Assembly: GCA_024278035.1 (NCBI GenBank)
Contig: JAJRUA010000239.1
Coordinates: 1 to 15,302, forward strand
Direction of reading: 5' to 3'
Source: Planctomycetota bacterium
GTDB taxonomy: Bacteria > Planctomycetota > Planctomycetia > Pirellulales > Lacipirellulaceae
DNA: 15,302 bases
This document shows, one piece after another, positions 1-7,527 of the stretch. The first letter of the stretch is position 1. The number at the start of each line of letters is the position of its first letter. The notes beneath the pieces are model-generated. The model saw nothing but the letters and a program-made list of their open reading frames with translations, did no database searches and was not told the origin of the DNA. The position numbers and the translations under genes were made by a program.

Positions 1-38
1 GATGACCTCTGGCGATGAACCACTGCTCACTAAAAACT

Positions 39-213
39 GAACCACAAAGGACACTAAGGAAAAGAACCGTAGTCCCCGTTTTCGAAGGGGAGAGGAGAGG
101 GTTAAGAACCCAGTACAAGTTAGGTCAGCCCCCTCCCCCAGCCCCTCCCCCCAAAGGGGAGGGGGACTACGCCCAAGTGACTTTTTTTGTGCCCTTCGTG
201 CTCTTTGTGGTTC
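39..213. repeat. Outer imperfect inverted repeat of the left intergenic region
   Basis: The arm GAACCACAAAG at 39-49 is the exact reverse complement of CTTTGTGGTTC at 203-213. The similarity continues imperfectly inward: the left side reads GGACACTAAGGAAAAG, and the reverse complement of the right side reads AGCACGAAGGGCACAAAA. The structure encloses a second inverted repeat (68-171), so one palindromic unit seems to lie inside another. It sits directly upstream of tyrS. The stretch 1-38 shows nothing I can identify. Function is unknown; a non-autonomous repeat of planctomycete intergenic DNA is my inference. Confidence 0.6.
68..171. repeat. C/G-block inverted-repeat element, copy 1
   Basis: The terminal arms CGTAGTCCCC (68-77) and GGGGACTACG (162-171) are perfect 10-base reverse complements. 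Just inside the left arm is a CCCC...GGGG hairpin (74-77 with 87-90). Inside the right arm is a 9-base-pair hairpin, CCCCTCCCC (142-150) with GGGGAGGGG (156-164), loop CCAAA. Four C tracts at 129-133, 135-139, 142-145 and 147-152 give the minus strand a G-quadruplex motif. The same internal parts recur in the element at 14220-14363, while the outer arms differ, so the two look like members of one family. A folding or regulatory role for tyrS cannot be shown from sequence. Confidence 0.7.
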
Positions 214-251
214 AATTGCTTTCCTTATCCAATTCCCAACCGATCTGACCG

Positions 252-1544
252 ATGACGTTTTACGAAGAACTCCAGGCCCGAGGGCTGGTCCACCAGACGA
301 CTGACGAGAAGCTGGGCGAATGGCTTGCCGCGGAGTCGCGGACGGTGTACGCCGGCTTTGATCCGACGGCCGACAGCCTGCATGTGGGGCATTTGATGGG
401 GCTCATCATGCTACGCCGGTTTCAGCGGGCGGGACACAAGCCGATCGCGGTGGTCGGTGGGGCGACCGGCATGATTGGTGACCCGACCGGCAAAAGCGCT
501 GAGCGGAACCTGCTAAGCAAAGCAGAGCTCGAACACAACGTCGCGGCCATCGGCGAGCAAATGCGCAGCGTCCTCGATTTTTCGGCAGGCGATGCTTCGG
601 CAACTCTTGCGAACAACCTCGACTGGATGGGCCGATGGTCTTACCTCGAGTTCTTGCGCGACATCGGCAAAAACTTTCCGGTGAATGTGATGCTTGCCAA
701 AGACTCAGTCAAAAGCCGGCTGGGCGGAGGCGACGACTCCAGCGCTGGTGGCATGAGTTACACGGAGTTCAGCTACATGCTGCTCCAAGCGTACGACTTT
801 GTTCACTTGAACGACGAGCATGGCTGCGAACTTCAGGCCGGCGGTAGTGACCAGTGGGGCAATATCACCGCAGGCATTGACCTAGCGCGCCGGATGCGTA
901 GCCGCCAGCTCTACGGCATGACGTGGCCGCTGCTCACCAAGAGCGATGGAACGAAGATGGGCAAGACGGAGTCGGGTGCCGTGTGGCTCGACCCCAAACG
1001 GACGAGCCCCTATCAGTTTTACCAGTACTGGGTGAACGTGGAGGATGCCGACGTGGGGGGCAGCTTGCGAAAGCTCACGGAACTGCCGATCGAGGAAATC
1101 GATTCGCTCGACGCGGCACGCACCGAGAACCCGGCTGCCCGAGAGAGCCAACGCCGTCTTGCCGAAGAATTGACACGGCTCGTCCACGGTGACGGGGCGC
1201 TCGCCACGGCTCAACAGGCGACCAAAATCTTCTTCGGCGCCGAGGTGGAGGGGCTGGATGACTCGACCTTGGGCGAGATTTTTGCTGACGTGCCTGCCGG
1301 CGAATTGCCCCGAGTCGGGCTGGAGGGGGACGGTCTGCCGATCGTCGATGCTCTGGTCGCAGCAGGCTTGGCCAAAAGCAAGGGCGAAGCCCGCCGGACG
1401 GTCGAACAGGGCGGAGCCTACATCAATAACCGCCGGGTCGAAGGGTTAGAAAAAAATCTTTCTGCCGCCGATTTGGCCAGCGAATCGGTCTCGGTCCTCC
1501 GAAGTGGCCGAAAACGGTACGCTTTGCTCCGATTTCAAGGCTAA
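252..1544 (+). CDS. tyrS: Tyrosyl-tRNA synthetase
   Basis: This cytoplasmic class I aminoacyl-tRNA synthetase attaches tyrosine to tRNA-Tyr using ATP. The 430 residues fit the bacterial TyrRS size. The HIGH-type motif is HVGH at residues 44-47, after the tyrosine-pocket segment [11 protein letters not shown]. The KMSKS-type loop is KMGKT at 235-239. Family blocks are intact between them: [20 protein letters not shown] and [18 protein letters not shown]. After the catalytic core comes [17 protein letters not shown], then a C-terminal S4-type RNA-binding domain from about 363 to the end. The ATG at 252 gives a normal N terminus but has no clear Shine-Dalgarno sequence. The gene stands alone, with repeat DNA upstream and about 170 bases before the next gene. 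No T-box leader is visible. Nothing suggests damage or transfer. Confidence 0.98.
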   Translation: MTFYEELQARGLVHQTTDEKLGEWLAAESRTVYAGFDPTADSLHVGHLMGLIMLRRFQRAGHKPIAVVGGATGMIGDPTGKSAERNLLSKAELEHNVAAIGEQMRSVLDFSAGDASATLANNLDWMGRWSYLEFLRDIGKNFPVNVMLAKDSVKSRLGGGDDSSAGGMSYTEFSYMLLQAYDFVHLNDEHGCELQAGGSDQWGNITAGIDLARRMRSRQLYGMTWPLLTKSDGTKMGKTESGAVWLDPKRTSPYQFYQYWVNVEDADVGGSLRKLTELPIEEIDSLDAARTENPAARESQRRLAEELTRLVHGDGALATAQQATKIFFGAEVEGLDDSTLGEIFADVPAGELPRVGLEGDGLPIVDALVAAGLAKSKGEARRTVEQGGAYINNRRVEGLEKNLSAADLASESVSVLRSGRKRYALLRFQG

Positions 1545-1546
1545 AA

Positions 1547-1561
1547 ACGGGCTCGGCCCGT
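1547..1561 (+). terminator. Possible hairpin after tyrS
   Basis: ACGGGC (1547-1552) and GCCCGT (1556-1561) form a 6-base-pair stem with a TCG loop, three bases after the tyrS stop codon. No T tract follows on the plus strand, so it is a weak intrinsic terminator at best. A short A run before it would be a T run on the other strand. Confidence 0.3.
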
Positions 1562-1592
1562 ACGACAACTCACAAGAGTTGCCGCGCGATCC

Positions 1593-1622
1593 TTGCTAGT
1601 TCCCTTTCCTCGTGCGTATATT
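1593..1622 (+). promoter_or_regulatory. Candidate sigma-70-like promoter of the ABC exporter unit
   Basis: TTGCTA (1593-1598) and TATATT (1617-1622) resemble -35 and -10 boxes with an 18-base spacer. They lie about 95 bases before the chosen start of the ABC ATPase gene. The boxes are imperfect and planctomycete promoters are poorly defined, so this is a candidate only. Confidence 0.3.
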
Positions 1623-1705
1623 GGAGGGCCCCACTTCGCTTTGAGCTAGGCAGCGTGGTGGGGGCATTCCTACGCTTATCAACCGTTACGCAACTCTATC
1701 TACCT

Positions 1706-1711
1706 AGAGGA
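1706..1711 (+). promoter_or_regulatory. Ribosome binding site deciding the ABC ATPase start
   Basis: AGAGGA lies six bases before the ATG at 1718. The upstream in-frame GTG at 1655 would add 21 residues that do not resemble an ABC N terminus, so this site supports the ATG. Confidence 0.55.
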
Positions 1712-1717
1712 ACAGCG

Positions 1718-2620
1718 ATGCCCGGCGAAGCCGTCATCGAGACACGTGCCTTATCGAAGACCTACCGCGACTTTTGGGGGCGCCAGAAAGTTCGTGCCCT
1801 CAAGGCGTTGGATCTGGAAGTCCACCGTGGTGAGGTCTTCGGACTCTTGGGCCCCAACGGATCGGGCAAAACCACCACCATCAAGCTCCTGCTCGGTTTG
1901 CTTTTTCCAAGCGAGGGGCAGGCGCTCGTCTTCGGCAAAGACGCGACCGATGTCTCAAAGAACGAGCGAATTGGCTACTTGCCGGAGGAATCGTACCTCT
2001 ACAAGTTCCTCAACGCCGAAGAGACGCTCGACTTCTACGGTCGGTTGTTCGACATGCCGGCAGACGTCCGCAAGCAACGAGTCGATGAGCTGCTCAAACT
2101 GGTCAAGATCGATCATGCCCGTAAGCGTCAGTTACGGGAGTATTCCAAGGGCATGACGCGGCGCATCGGCTTGGCCCAAGCGCTGATTAACGATCCGGAT
2201 CTGATTCTTCTGGACGAGCCGACGAGTGGCCTTGATCCGATCGGAACGCGCGAGATGAAGGATATGATCCTCCAGCTTCGTGACCAAGGAAAGACCATCG
2301 TCATGTGCAGCCACTTGCTGGCCGACGTGCAGGATGTTTGTGACCGAATCGCGATTCTTCATCAAGGCGAACTCAAAGAATTGGGCCGGGTGGATTCATT
2401 GCTGACGATTGAAGACGTTACCCAGATCCGTGCTCGCAACCTGAGCGAAGATTGCCAAAGCGAAGTGAAGTCGGTTATTGAACGTCATCAGGGCGAACTC
2501 CTGGAGATGGGCAATCCGACCACCACGTTGGAAGACCTCTTCCTGTCGATCGTCCGTGAGAGCGAGGAGAGGCCTGGCCGGCGTGTGGTTGCCGAAGCGG
2601 CTTCGACCGAATCGAAATAG
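1718..2620 (+). CDS. ABC exporter ATP-binding subunit (ABC-2 type)
   Basis: This 300-residue cytoplasmic ATPase should power the permease encoded next to it. Residues from ATG 1718: Walker [10 protein letters not shown] at 45-53, signature YSKGM at 142-146, Walker B LILLDEP at 162-168 with D-loop SGLDP, and H-loop His in MCSHL at 199. The Q-loop segment reads IGYLPEE, with Glu where many ABC proteins have Gln. This variant is familiar from exporter ATPases of the DrrA/GldA type, so it is not a defect. Residues after about 215 form the usual C-terminal extension of drug, antibiotic or polysaccharide-type exporters. A 97-base gap with no gene separates it from the permease. An ABC-2 exporter is well supported. 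The substrate is unknown. Confidence 0.93.
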   Translation: MPGEAVIETRALSKTYRDFWGRQKVRALKALDLEVHRGEVFGLLGPNGSGKTTTIKLLLGLLFPSEGQALVFGKDATDVSKNERIGYLPEESYLYKFLNAEETLDFYGRLFDMPADVRKQRVDELLKLVKIDHARKRQLREYSKGMTRRIGLAQALINDPDLILLDEPTSGLDPIGTREMKDMILQLRDQGKTIVMCSHLLADVQDVCDRIAILHQGELKELGRVDSLLTIEDVTQIRARNLSEDCQSEVKSVIERHQGELLEMGNPTTTLEDLFLSIVRESEERPGRRVVAEAASTESK

Positions 2621-2717
2621 ACTTTCGTGAAAAACAAGAGTTAGTTCCCCCCCATTTCCAAACTCCCGGCAACTTAGCCCCGCAGCCAAGTGCCGTTAGC
2701 CGATAAGCCTTTCGTTC

Positions 2718-4559
2718 ATGGTCGTAGAAAAGGAAGTCCTGCCGTACTTACAATGGCTCCTCCGCGGGACAAGCGAAACGCTGGCCGAGGGTGGGGGGGC
2801 GTTGGTCTTTTTCGCCATTATCGTCGTGACGCTCTTCGTCGTGACGCTTCTTGGCGGATTCTTGGTCTCTCTGGTCCGTTATGGTCCGACCAAGGCGGGC
2901 GAGATCGCCTACCGCACGCTCGCCGGAGGCTTCAACGACTTGACTCGTGTCTCGATACGGCGGGTCAGGGCGCTTGCCTCGCTTGCCATCAAAGAATCGC
3001 TTCGACGACGCGTTTGGGTAGCCCTTGCCGTTTTCGGATTGATCCTGCTGTTTGCCAGTTGGTATCTCAAAACGAACAATAATGAACCCGCGCGGCTCTA
3101 CCTGAGCTTCGTGCTAACGGCGACCAGCTACTTGATCTTGATGCTGTCGCTCCTGCTCAGTGCGTTTAGCCTGCCGGGAGATTTTAAGAGCAAGACAATC
3201 TATACGATCGTTACCAAACCAGTTCGGTCAGGCGATATTGTTCTGGGCCGGATTCTCGGTTTCACGGCGATCGGCACTCTGTTGCTGGCGATCATGGCCC
3301 TGGGGAGTTGGTTCTTTGTCAACGGCTCGTTGGCCCATACGCATGGGGTGGATGTTGCTTCGCTCGAAACGCTCCGGGGAGCCAGTGGCGAATCAATCGG
3401 CCAACAGGGGAGAACAACGCTCGACGCTTATCATCGCCACCCCCTGTCGGTGGATGCAAACGGAATTGGCATTACCGACCCGGCCCATGGGCACTCCCAC
3501 ACGGTGGACTCGGAGCAAGGGGAATTGGTGGCCGGTCCTGCCGAAGGCTACTTGCGTGCACGTGTGCCGAAACGGGGTAAGCTCCACTTCTTGGATCGGA
3601 AGGGAGTCGAGGTCGCCCGGGGGATTAGCGTCGGCAACGAATGGGCCTACCGCAGCTTTATCCAGGGTGCCTCACAGGCTGCCGCGATCTGGACCTTCTC
3701 GGGCGTCGATGAATCGAATCTTGTTGAGTATGTCGAAGGAGAAGGGAAGTATCTTCCTGTGGAACTAATAGTGCGTGTCTATCGGTCCTACATCGGCGAG
3801 ATTGAACAATCGATCCAAGGAAGCGTTCAACTACGCAACCCAGAAACCGGCTTGAAAACCACCTTACGCGTTTTCCCCGCAAAGGACTACTTGATCGACT
3901 CGTTTCAGTTTGCCAACGAGCAGACCGACTCGGAGCAAAACGCCATCACGATTCTCGACGATTTAATCTCTGAGAAAGGAGAGATTGAGGTCATCGTACA
4001 GTGCCTCGATCGGAGCCAGTACTTTGGCTTTGCCCAGGCGGATTGTTTCTTGAAGCTACCGGAAGGCTCGCCCCTTTGGAACTTCACCAAAGGTTACCTA
4101 AGCATTTGGATGCAGATGGTGATTGTCATTTCGGTCGCGGTAACAGCAAGTACGTTCCTCAGCGGTCCGATTGCCATGGTGTTTACGGTCTCGTTTATCG
4201 TTCTCGGATTCTTCCGCGAGTTCTTTGTCGATATTGCGGTTGGGGATTCGTACGGCGGGGGGCCGATTGAGTCGCTCGTTCGTTTGGTGACCCAGATGAA
4301 TGTGATCTCGCCCTTCGACCCTTCGCCAGCCGTTAGTGCGATGCAAGGGGCTGACGATCTCCTCGAAATCATGATGCGGGCCGTTTCTTATGTCCTGCCG
4401 GACTTTAGCACGTTCCTTGGCCGCGTGAATTACGTTGCTGAGGGTTTTTCCATACCGACCGATGCGATGCTTCAAGATCTCACCGTCTGTTTAGCCTATG
4501 TGATTGGAATGACGATTGCCGGGTACTTCTGCCTGCGGACACGTGAGGTGGCACGATGA
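2718..4559 (+). CDS. ABC-2 family permease with large non-cytoplasmic domain
   Basis: This 613-residue integral membrane protein is probably the partner of the preceding ATPase. Hydrophobic segments lie near residues 28-51, 99-117, 126-152 and 179-201. Two more lie near 463-505, and a last one near 587-607. The segment SLPGDFKSKTIYTIVTKPVRSGDIVLGRILG (about 151-181) is the ABC-2 permease signature region before the fourth helix. Residues about 202-460 form a large hydrophilic domain, probably extracytoplasmic. It opens with seven histidines (207, 209, 239, 241, 257, 259, 261). The ATG at 2718 is the only reasonable start, because an in-frame stop lies at 2697-2699; no Shine-Dalgarno sequence is seen. 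The stop overlaps the next start as ATGA, which implies translational coupling. The substrate cannot be named. Confidence 0.85.
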   Translation: MVVEKEVLPYLQWLLRGTSETLAEGGGALVFFAIIVVTLFVVTLLGGFLVSLVRYGPTKAGEIAYRTLAGGFNDLTRVSIRRVRALASLAIKESLRRRVWVALAVFGLILLFASWYLKTNNNEPARLYLSFVLTATSYLILMLSLLLSAFSLPGDFKSKTIYTIVTKPVRSGDIVLGRILGFTAIGTLLLAIMALGSWFFVNGSLAHTHGVDVASLETLRGASGESIGQQGRTTLDAYHRHPLSVDANGIGITDPAHGHSHTVDSEQGELVAGPAEGYLRARVPKRGKLHFLDRKGVEVARGISVGNEWAYRSFIQGASQAAAIWTFSGVDESNLVEYVEGEGKYLPVELIVRVYRSYIGEIEQSIQGSVQLRNPETGLKTTLRVFPAKDYLIDSFQFANEQTDSEQNAITILDDLISEKGEIEVIVQCLDRSQYFGFAQADCFLKLPEGSPLWNFTKGYLSIWMQMVIVISVAVTASTFLSGPIAMVFTVSFIVLGFFREFFVDIAVGDSYGGGPIESLVRLVTQMNVISPFDPSPAVSAMQGADDLLEIMMRAVSYVLPDFSTFLGRVNYVAEGFSIPTDAMLQDLTVCLAYVIGMTIAGYFCLRTREVAR

Positions 4560-6205
4560 ACGAACGAACACATTTTTTCCGCAAAGTGGCCTACGGTGTG
4601 GCGATTGCTGTGCTGTTATTTCCGCTCTCGCTGCTCAGTTCACCAGCCACGGTGGATTCCGAGGGGGGGACCCTGGCTCAACTACGTTCTGAGTACCGTC
4701 TTGGTCAGGGCGATTTGGGCGAAATTGACCCGGCGAGTGAAACCATCAAGCTCGCCACGCTCGGCTTGCGCGGCTTGGCGGTGAATCTCCTTTGGGAAAA
4801 AGCGACCCACTACAAAAAAGTCGAAGACTGGACCAACCTTGCTGTCACGCTGGAACAGCTTGCCAAGTTGCAGCCCAACTTCATTACGTTTTGGAAATAC
4901 CAATCGTGGAACCTTAGCTACAACGTCTCGGTCGAGTTCGATGATTACCATGACCGTTACTATTGGGTTCGTCGTGGTATTCAGTTCTTAGAGCAGGGAG
5001 AGAAATACAACCGCGACAATCCTGAATTGCTAGCCGAGTTGGGTTGGGTCAATGGCCAAAAGATTGGTCGCTCCGACGAAAAAAAACAGTACCGCCGCCT
5101 TTACAAAGCGGATGATGATTTTCATCCTGTGGATCGTCCCCCGGTGGAGCGTGATAACTGGCTGGTCGGAAAAAATTGGTACCTCAAGTCGATTGCAGCC
5201 GTGGATGAAAAGGGGCGTAGTTTGGGTCGTAAAAGCCCGGCGATCTTCTACTCGACTCCCTCGAAGAGCCAAATGAGTTACTCGGCAGCGATTGAGGACG
5301 AGGGACTCTTTGAGCGAGCGGTCGCGGGATGGAAAAAGGGAGGGAAGGAATGGAGCGACTTCGGTCGGGTACCGATCGAACACTCGACCGGACCCATTTT
5401 GTATCTGGGGGACGAAGAAAAACTAGCGAAGCGTGTCGAAGAGCTTCGTGAGCAGTTGACCAGCCTGTTGGATGGCGTCGAAGAGAAAGTCGCCAGCGAA
5501 GCCCTCGCGAAACTGACCGATGAACAGCGCGAAGCGCTCGACACCCCCTACGACAAAATAACAGAAGAGCAAAGGGAATTAGCCTACGAGGCCCGCCAAC
5601 AGATTAAAGTGACACCCGAGTTGCTCGCCGAAAAAATTGCCGAGGATCTACCAGAAAAACAACGTGAAGCCGAAGTTCTTGCCGCTGATCTTCGGGACAC
5701 GTCACGTCTATTACAATTTACGCAGAACTATAAGAGCACGACCAACTACGATTACTGGGCCCTTCGGTGCGAATTTGAGCAAACCAGGGCGGCGATGACG
5801 GCCCGTGAATTGGTCTACCGTGCTCGCCGGGAGTTCATGGATAAGGCCGCCCCGGTCACGGCCAAGGAAATTTACGAAGAAGCGTTCGCCCGTTGGAAAG
5901 AGGTCTTTGAGGAGTTCCCCGACTTGATGGACGTTGGTGGGACAACAGGGGACGATATCATGGTCTTCGTCTACGAATACAACGAGGTGCTTGAGCAACT
6001 CGATGAACAAATTGCCGATGATTTCCCCTTATGGGATCTCATTGAGAACTTTGACACCGAGCGTGTTTTCCAAGTGGAGCTTCACAACCGGGAACAGAAG
6101 CAAGGTGACGGCGATGAAAAGGAAGCCGCCGAGGGTACCCCTGCCGGTGAGCCAGAAAACGATCCTGAGGCCGACGCAGCGACAGCAGTGCCAGCACTGC
6201 CGTAG
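4556..6205 (+). CDS. Membrane-anchored helical protein coupled to the ABC permease
   Basis: I do not recognise a named family for this 549-residue protein. An uncleaved signal anchor or signal peptide lies at about residues 10-30 (VAYGVAIAVLLFPLSLLSS). Residues about 60-180 are helical and TPR-like, rich in Trp and Tyr, for example NLLWEKATHYKKVEDWTNLAVTLEQLAKLQPNF. A charged, coiled-coil-prone stretch follows at about 284-395. The last 40 residues are acidic, Pro/Ala-rich and probably disordered. GAGGTG at 4545-4550, inside the permease gene, serves as ribosome binding site for the ATG at 4556. The overlap with the permease stop suggests that it is made in step with the permease and acts as its periplasmic or membrane-surface partner. 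That role is inferred from position only. Confidence 0.8.
   Translation: MNERTHFFRKVAYGVAIAVLLFPLSLLSSPATVDSEGGTLAQLRSEYRLGQGDLGEIDPASETIKLATLGLRGLAVNLLWEKATHYKKVEDWTNLAVTLEQLAKLQPNFITFWKYQSWNLSYNVSVEFDDYHDRYYWVRRGIQFLEQGEKYNRDNPELLAELGWVNGQKIGRSDEKKQYRRLYKADDDFHPVDRPPVERDNWLVGKNWYLKSIAAVDEKGRSLGRKSPAIFYSTPSKSQMSYSAAIEDEGLFERAVAGWKKGGKEWSDFGRVPIEHSTGPILYLGDEEKLAKRVEELREQLTSLLDGVEEKVASEALAKLTDEQREALDTPYDKITEEQRELAYEARQQIKVTPELLAEKIAEDLPEKQREAEVLAADLRDTSRLLQFTQNYKSTTNYDYWALRCEFEQTRAAMTARELVYRARREFMDKAAPVTAKEIYEEAFARWKEVFEEFPDLMDVGGTTGDDIMVFVYEYNEVLEQLDEQIADDFPLWDLIENFDTERVFQVELHNREQKQGDGDEKEAAEGTPAGEPENDPEADAATAVPALP
6185..6200 (+). other. Short hairpin at the 3' end of the helical-protein gene
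   Basis: GCAGTGC (6185-6191) and GCACTGC (6194-6200) are perfect reverse complements with a two-base centre, spanning the last codons of the gene. In RNA a six-pair stem with a CCAG loop is plausible. A T5 run starts only at 6216, too far away for a standard intrinsic terminator. Confidence 0.25.
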
Positions 6206-6275
6206 CTTCTGGGGATTTTTGCTCCTTCAAGATGCGCCGATTTGGCTTGCGCTGCTTAGGGCGTGAGGTCGATAG

Positions 6276-6280
6276 GGAGG
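6276..6280 (+). promoter_or_regulatory. Ribosome binding site deciding the GTG start of the WD40 gene
   Basis: GGAGG lies four bases before GTG 6285, within a longer purine run AGGGAGGGAG. It supports the GTG start, which also yields a good signal peptide. Confidence 0.6.
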
Positions 6281-6284
6281 GAGA

Positions 6285-7445
6285 GTGGTTCCTCTCGATC
6301 GGTTCCTCCGGAGTATCTGTGTCGTGTCCTCTCGACTGCTTAGCCTTTTTTTTGCTCTGTCTGCTGTTCTCGTGTCCCCTCTCTCGGTGGCGACTGCCAG
6401 TTCGCCCGGCGAGTTGCGGCTGACGCTGTCGATGCAGGACCCTGCCAACGTAAGAACAGGCAGTGAAACGGCAGGCCACTGTCGTGCCGCCGTGGTGACA
6501 GCCGTAACGCTCTCGCCTGACGGCCAGTCGGTCGCCGCGGCGGGCGATGACCACTGCCTACGTCTTTGGGATACGCGAACGGGCGAACGGCGTCACACGC
6601 TCAGGGGGCATAAGGATTGGATCCGTGCGGTCCGTTTTTCACCCGATGGCCAACGCCTTGCCTCGGCTGGCAATGATAGCACCCTCCGTTTATGGACTTT
6701 CCAACAACCGGAGGCCCGTTCGCGACGGATTCAACTTTCTGGCGGACCGCTTCAATCGGTCGCGTTCCATCCAACCGAACCGAGCCTAGCCACGGTCGGC
6801 TTTGGCAATATCTTACGAATGCACGATGCGACTACAGGCGAAGAACAGGCTCAACTTGCTTGCCCTTGCAGAGACACCCGTACGGTCGTTTTTTCGGGCA
6901 GTGGCCGTTGGGTCGCTGTCGCAGGTCGCAACGGAGTCGTTCGATTATGGGATTTGGCGGCGAAAAAGGAAGCGATTGACCTCAAAGGAGATGGTCGCCG
7001 CGTGCGTGCGATGGCCTTCGCCCCGGGAGGCAATTTGCTAGCAACCGCCGGAGATGGCCCTGCGGTTCGGCTTTGGCGATTGGAATCGCAGGGGGAATCG
7101 ATCTCCCCCAGTTTTCGCTCCGCCCGTATTGTCCCCATGGTAGAAGAAATCCTAACCCGCCCCGGCAAGAACTACGCATTAGCGTTCCTCACCGATCATG
7201 TTTTAGCCGTTGGCGGCACCAGCAACTCGATTCGTCTTTATGATGTCGGAACGGCCTCACCCCGAGGTGAATTAACAGGCCACACGGGCACGGTCGCCGC
7301 TTTGGCAGCCTCAGCCGATGGGCGAATGCTCGTCTCTGGTTCATTCGATACGACCGTGCGAGTTTGGTCGCTCGGCGAGTCGATCGCCGGAGAGGACCGC
7401 GTTGCCGTACGAAATAAGACTGAGAAGACGGGGGCAGCTCGCTAA
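6285..7445 (+). CDS. Secreted WD40 repeat beta-propeller protein
   Basis: This 386-residue protein starts at GTG 6285. An N-terminal signal peptide is visible (hydrophobic core at about residues 11-36, SRLLSLFFALSAVLVSPLSVATA), so the propeller should work outside the cytoplasm. Seven WD40-like blades can be traced. Recognisable blade ends include CLRLWDT, TLRLWTF, ILRMHDA, VVRLWDL, AVRLWRL, SIRLYDV and TVRVWSL. Blade starts include SPDGQSVAAAGDD, SPDGQRLASAGND and SADGRMLVSGSFD. Seven blades make a closed propeller with no fused enzyme domain, so a protein-binding scaffold is likely. It follows the ABC unit by 79 bases and precedes the giant surface protein by 82 bases on the same strand. 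Partners are unknown. WD40 identification is firm; the location rests on the signal peptide. Confidence 0.88.
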   Translation: MVPLDRFLRSICVVSSRLLSLFFALSAVLVSPLSVATASSPGELRLTLSMQDPANVRTGSETAGHCRAAVVTAVTLSPDGQSVAAAGDDHCLRLWDTRTGERRHTLRGHKDWIRAVRFSPDGQRLASAGNDSTLRLWTFQQPEARSRRIQLSGGPLQSVAFHPTEPSLATVGFGNILRMHDATTGEEQAQLACPCRDTRTVVFSGSGRWVAVAGRNGVVRLWDLAAKKEAIDLKGDGRRVRAMAFAPGGNLLATAGDGPAVRLWRLESQGESISPSFRSARIVPMVEEILTRPGKNYALAFLTDHVLAVGGTSNSIRLYDVGTASPRGELTGHTGTVAALAASADGRMLVSGSFDTTVRVWSLGESIAGEDRVAVRNKTEKTGAAR

Positions 7446-7469
7446 AGAGCGACCCCGACAAAAATTGTA

Positions 7470-7489
7470 AGGGACGACACTCCGTCCCT
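7470..7489 (+). promoter_or_regulatory. Stem-loop between the WD40 gene and the surface-protein gene
   Basis: AGGGACG (7470-7476) and CGTCCCT (7483-7489) form a perfect 7-base-pair stem with loop ACACTC, 38 bases before the next start. No T tract follows. It could be a weak terminator of the upstream gene or a leader stem of the surface-protein mRNA. Confidence 0.35.
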
Positions 7490-7514
7490 CTCGCCGTTCA
7501 CTCACCGAGGTTTC

Positions 7515-7521
7515 AAGGAGG
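7515..7521 (+). promoter_or_regulatory. Strong ribosome binding site deciding the GTG start of the surface protein
   Basis: AAGGAGG lies six bases before GTG 7528, the best Shine-Dalgarno match in the window. An in-frame ATG two codons later (7534) would sit 12 bases away, which is less favourable. Confidence 0.7.
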
Positions 7522-7527
7522 AAACCC

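Noticed and set aside
15..248. Open frame of 77 codons before tyrS
   Set aside because: It runs through both inverted repeats, codes for low-complexity Pro-rich sequence, has no ribosome binding site and resembles no family.
1655..1717. GTG start extending the ABC ATPase by 21 residues
   Set aside because: No Shine-Dalgarno sequence precedes it, and the added residues do not look like an ABC N terminus; ATG 1718 has AGAGGA at good spacing.
6039..6554. Minus-strand open frame of 171 codons across the end of the helical-protein gene and the WD40 start
   Set aside because: Arg/His-rich shadow translation overlapping two better supported genes.
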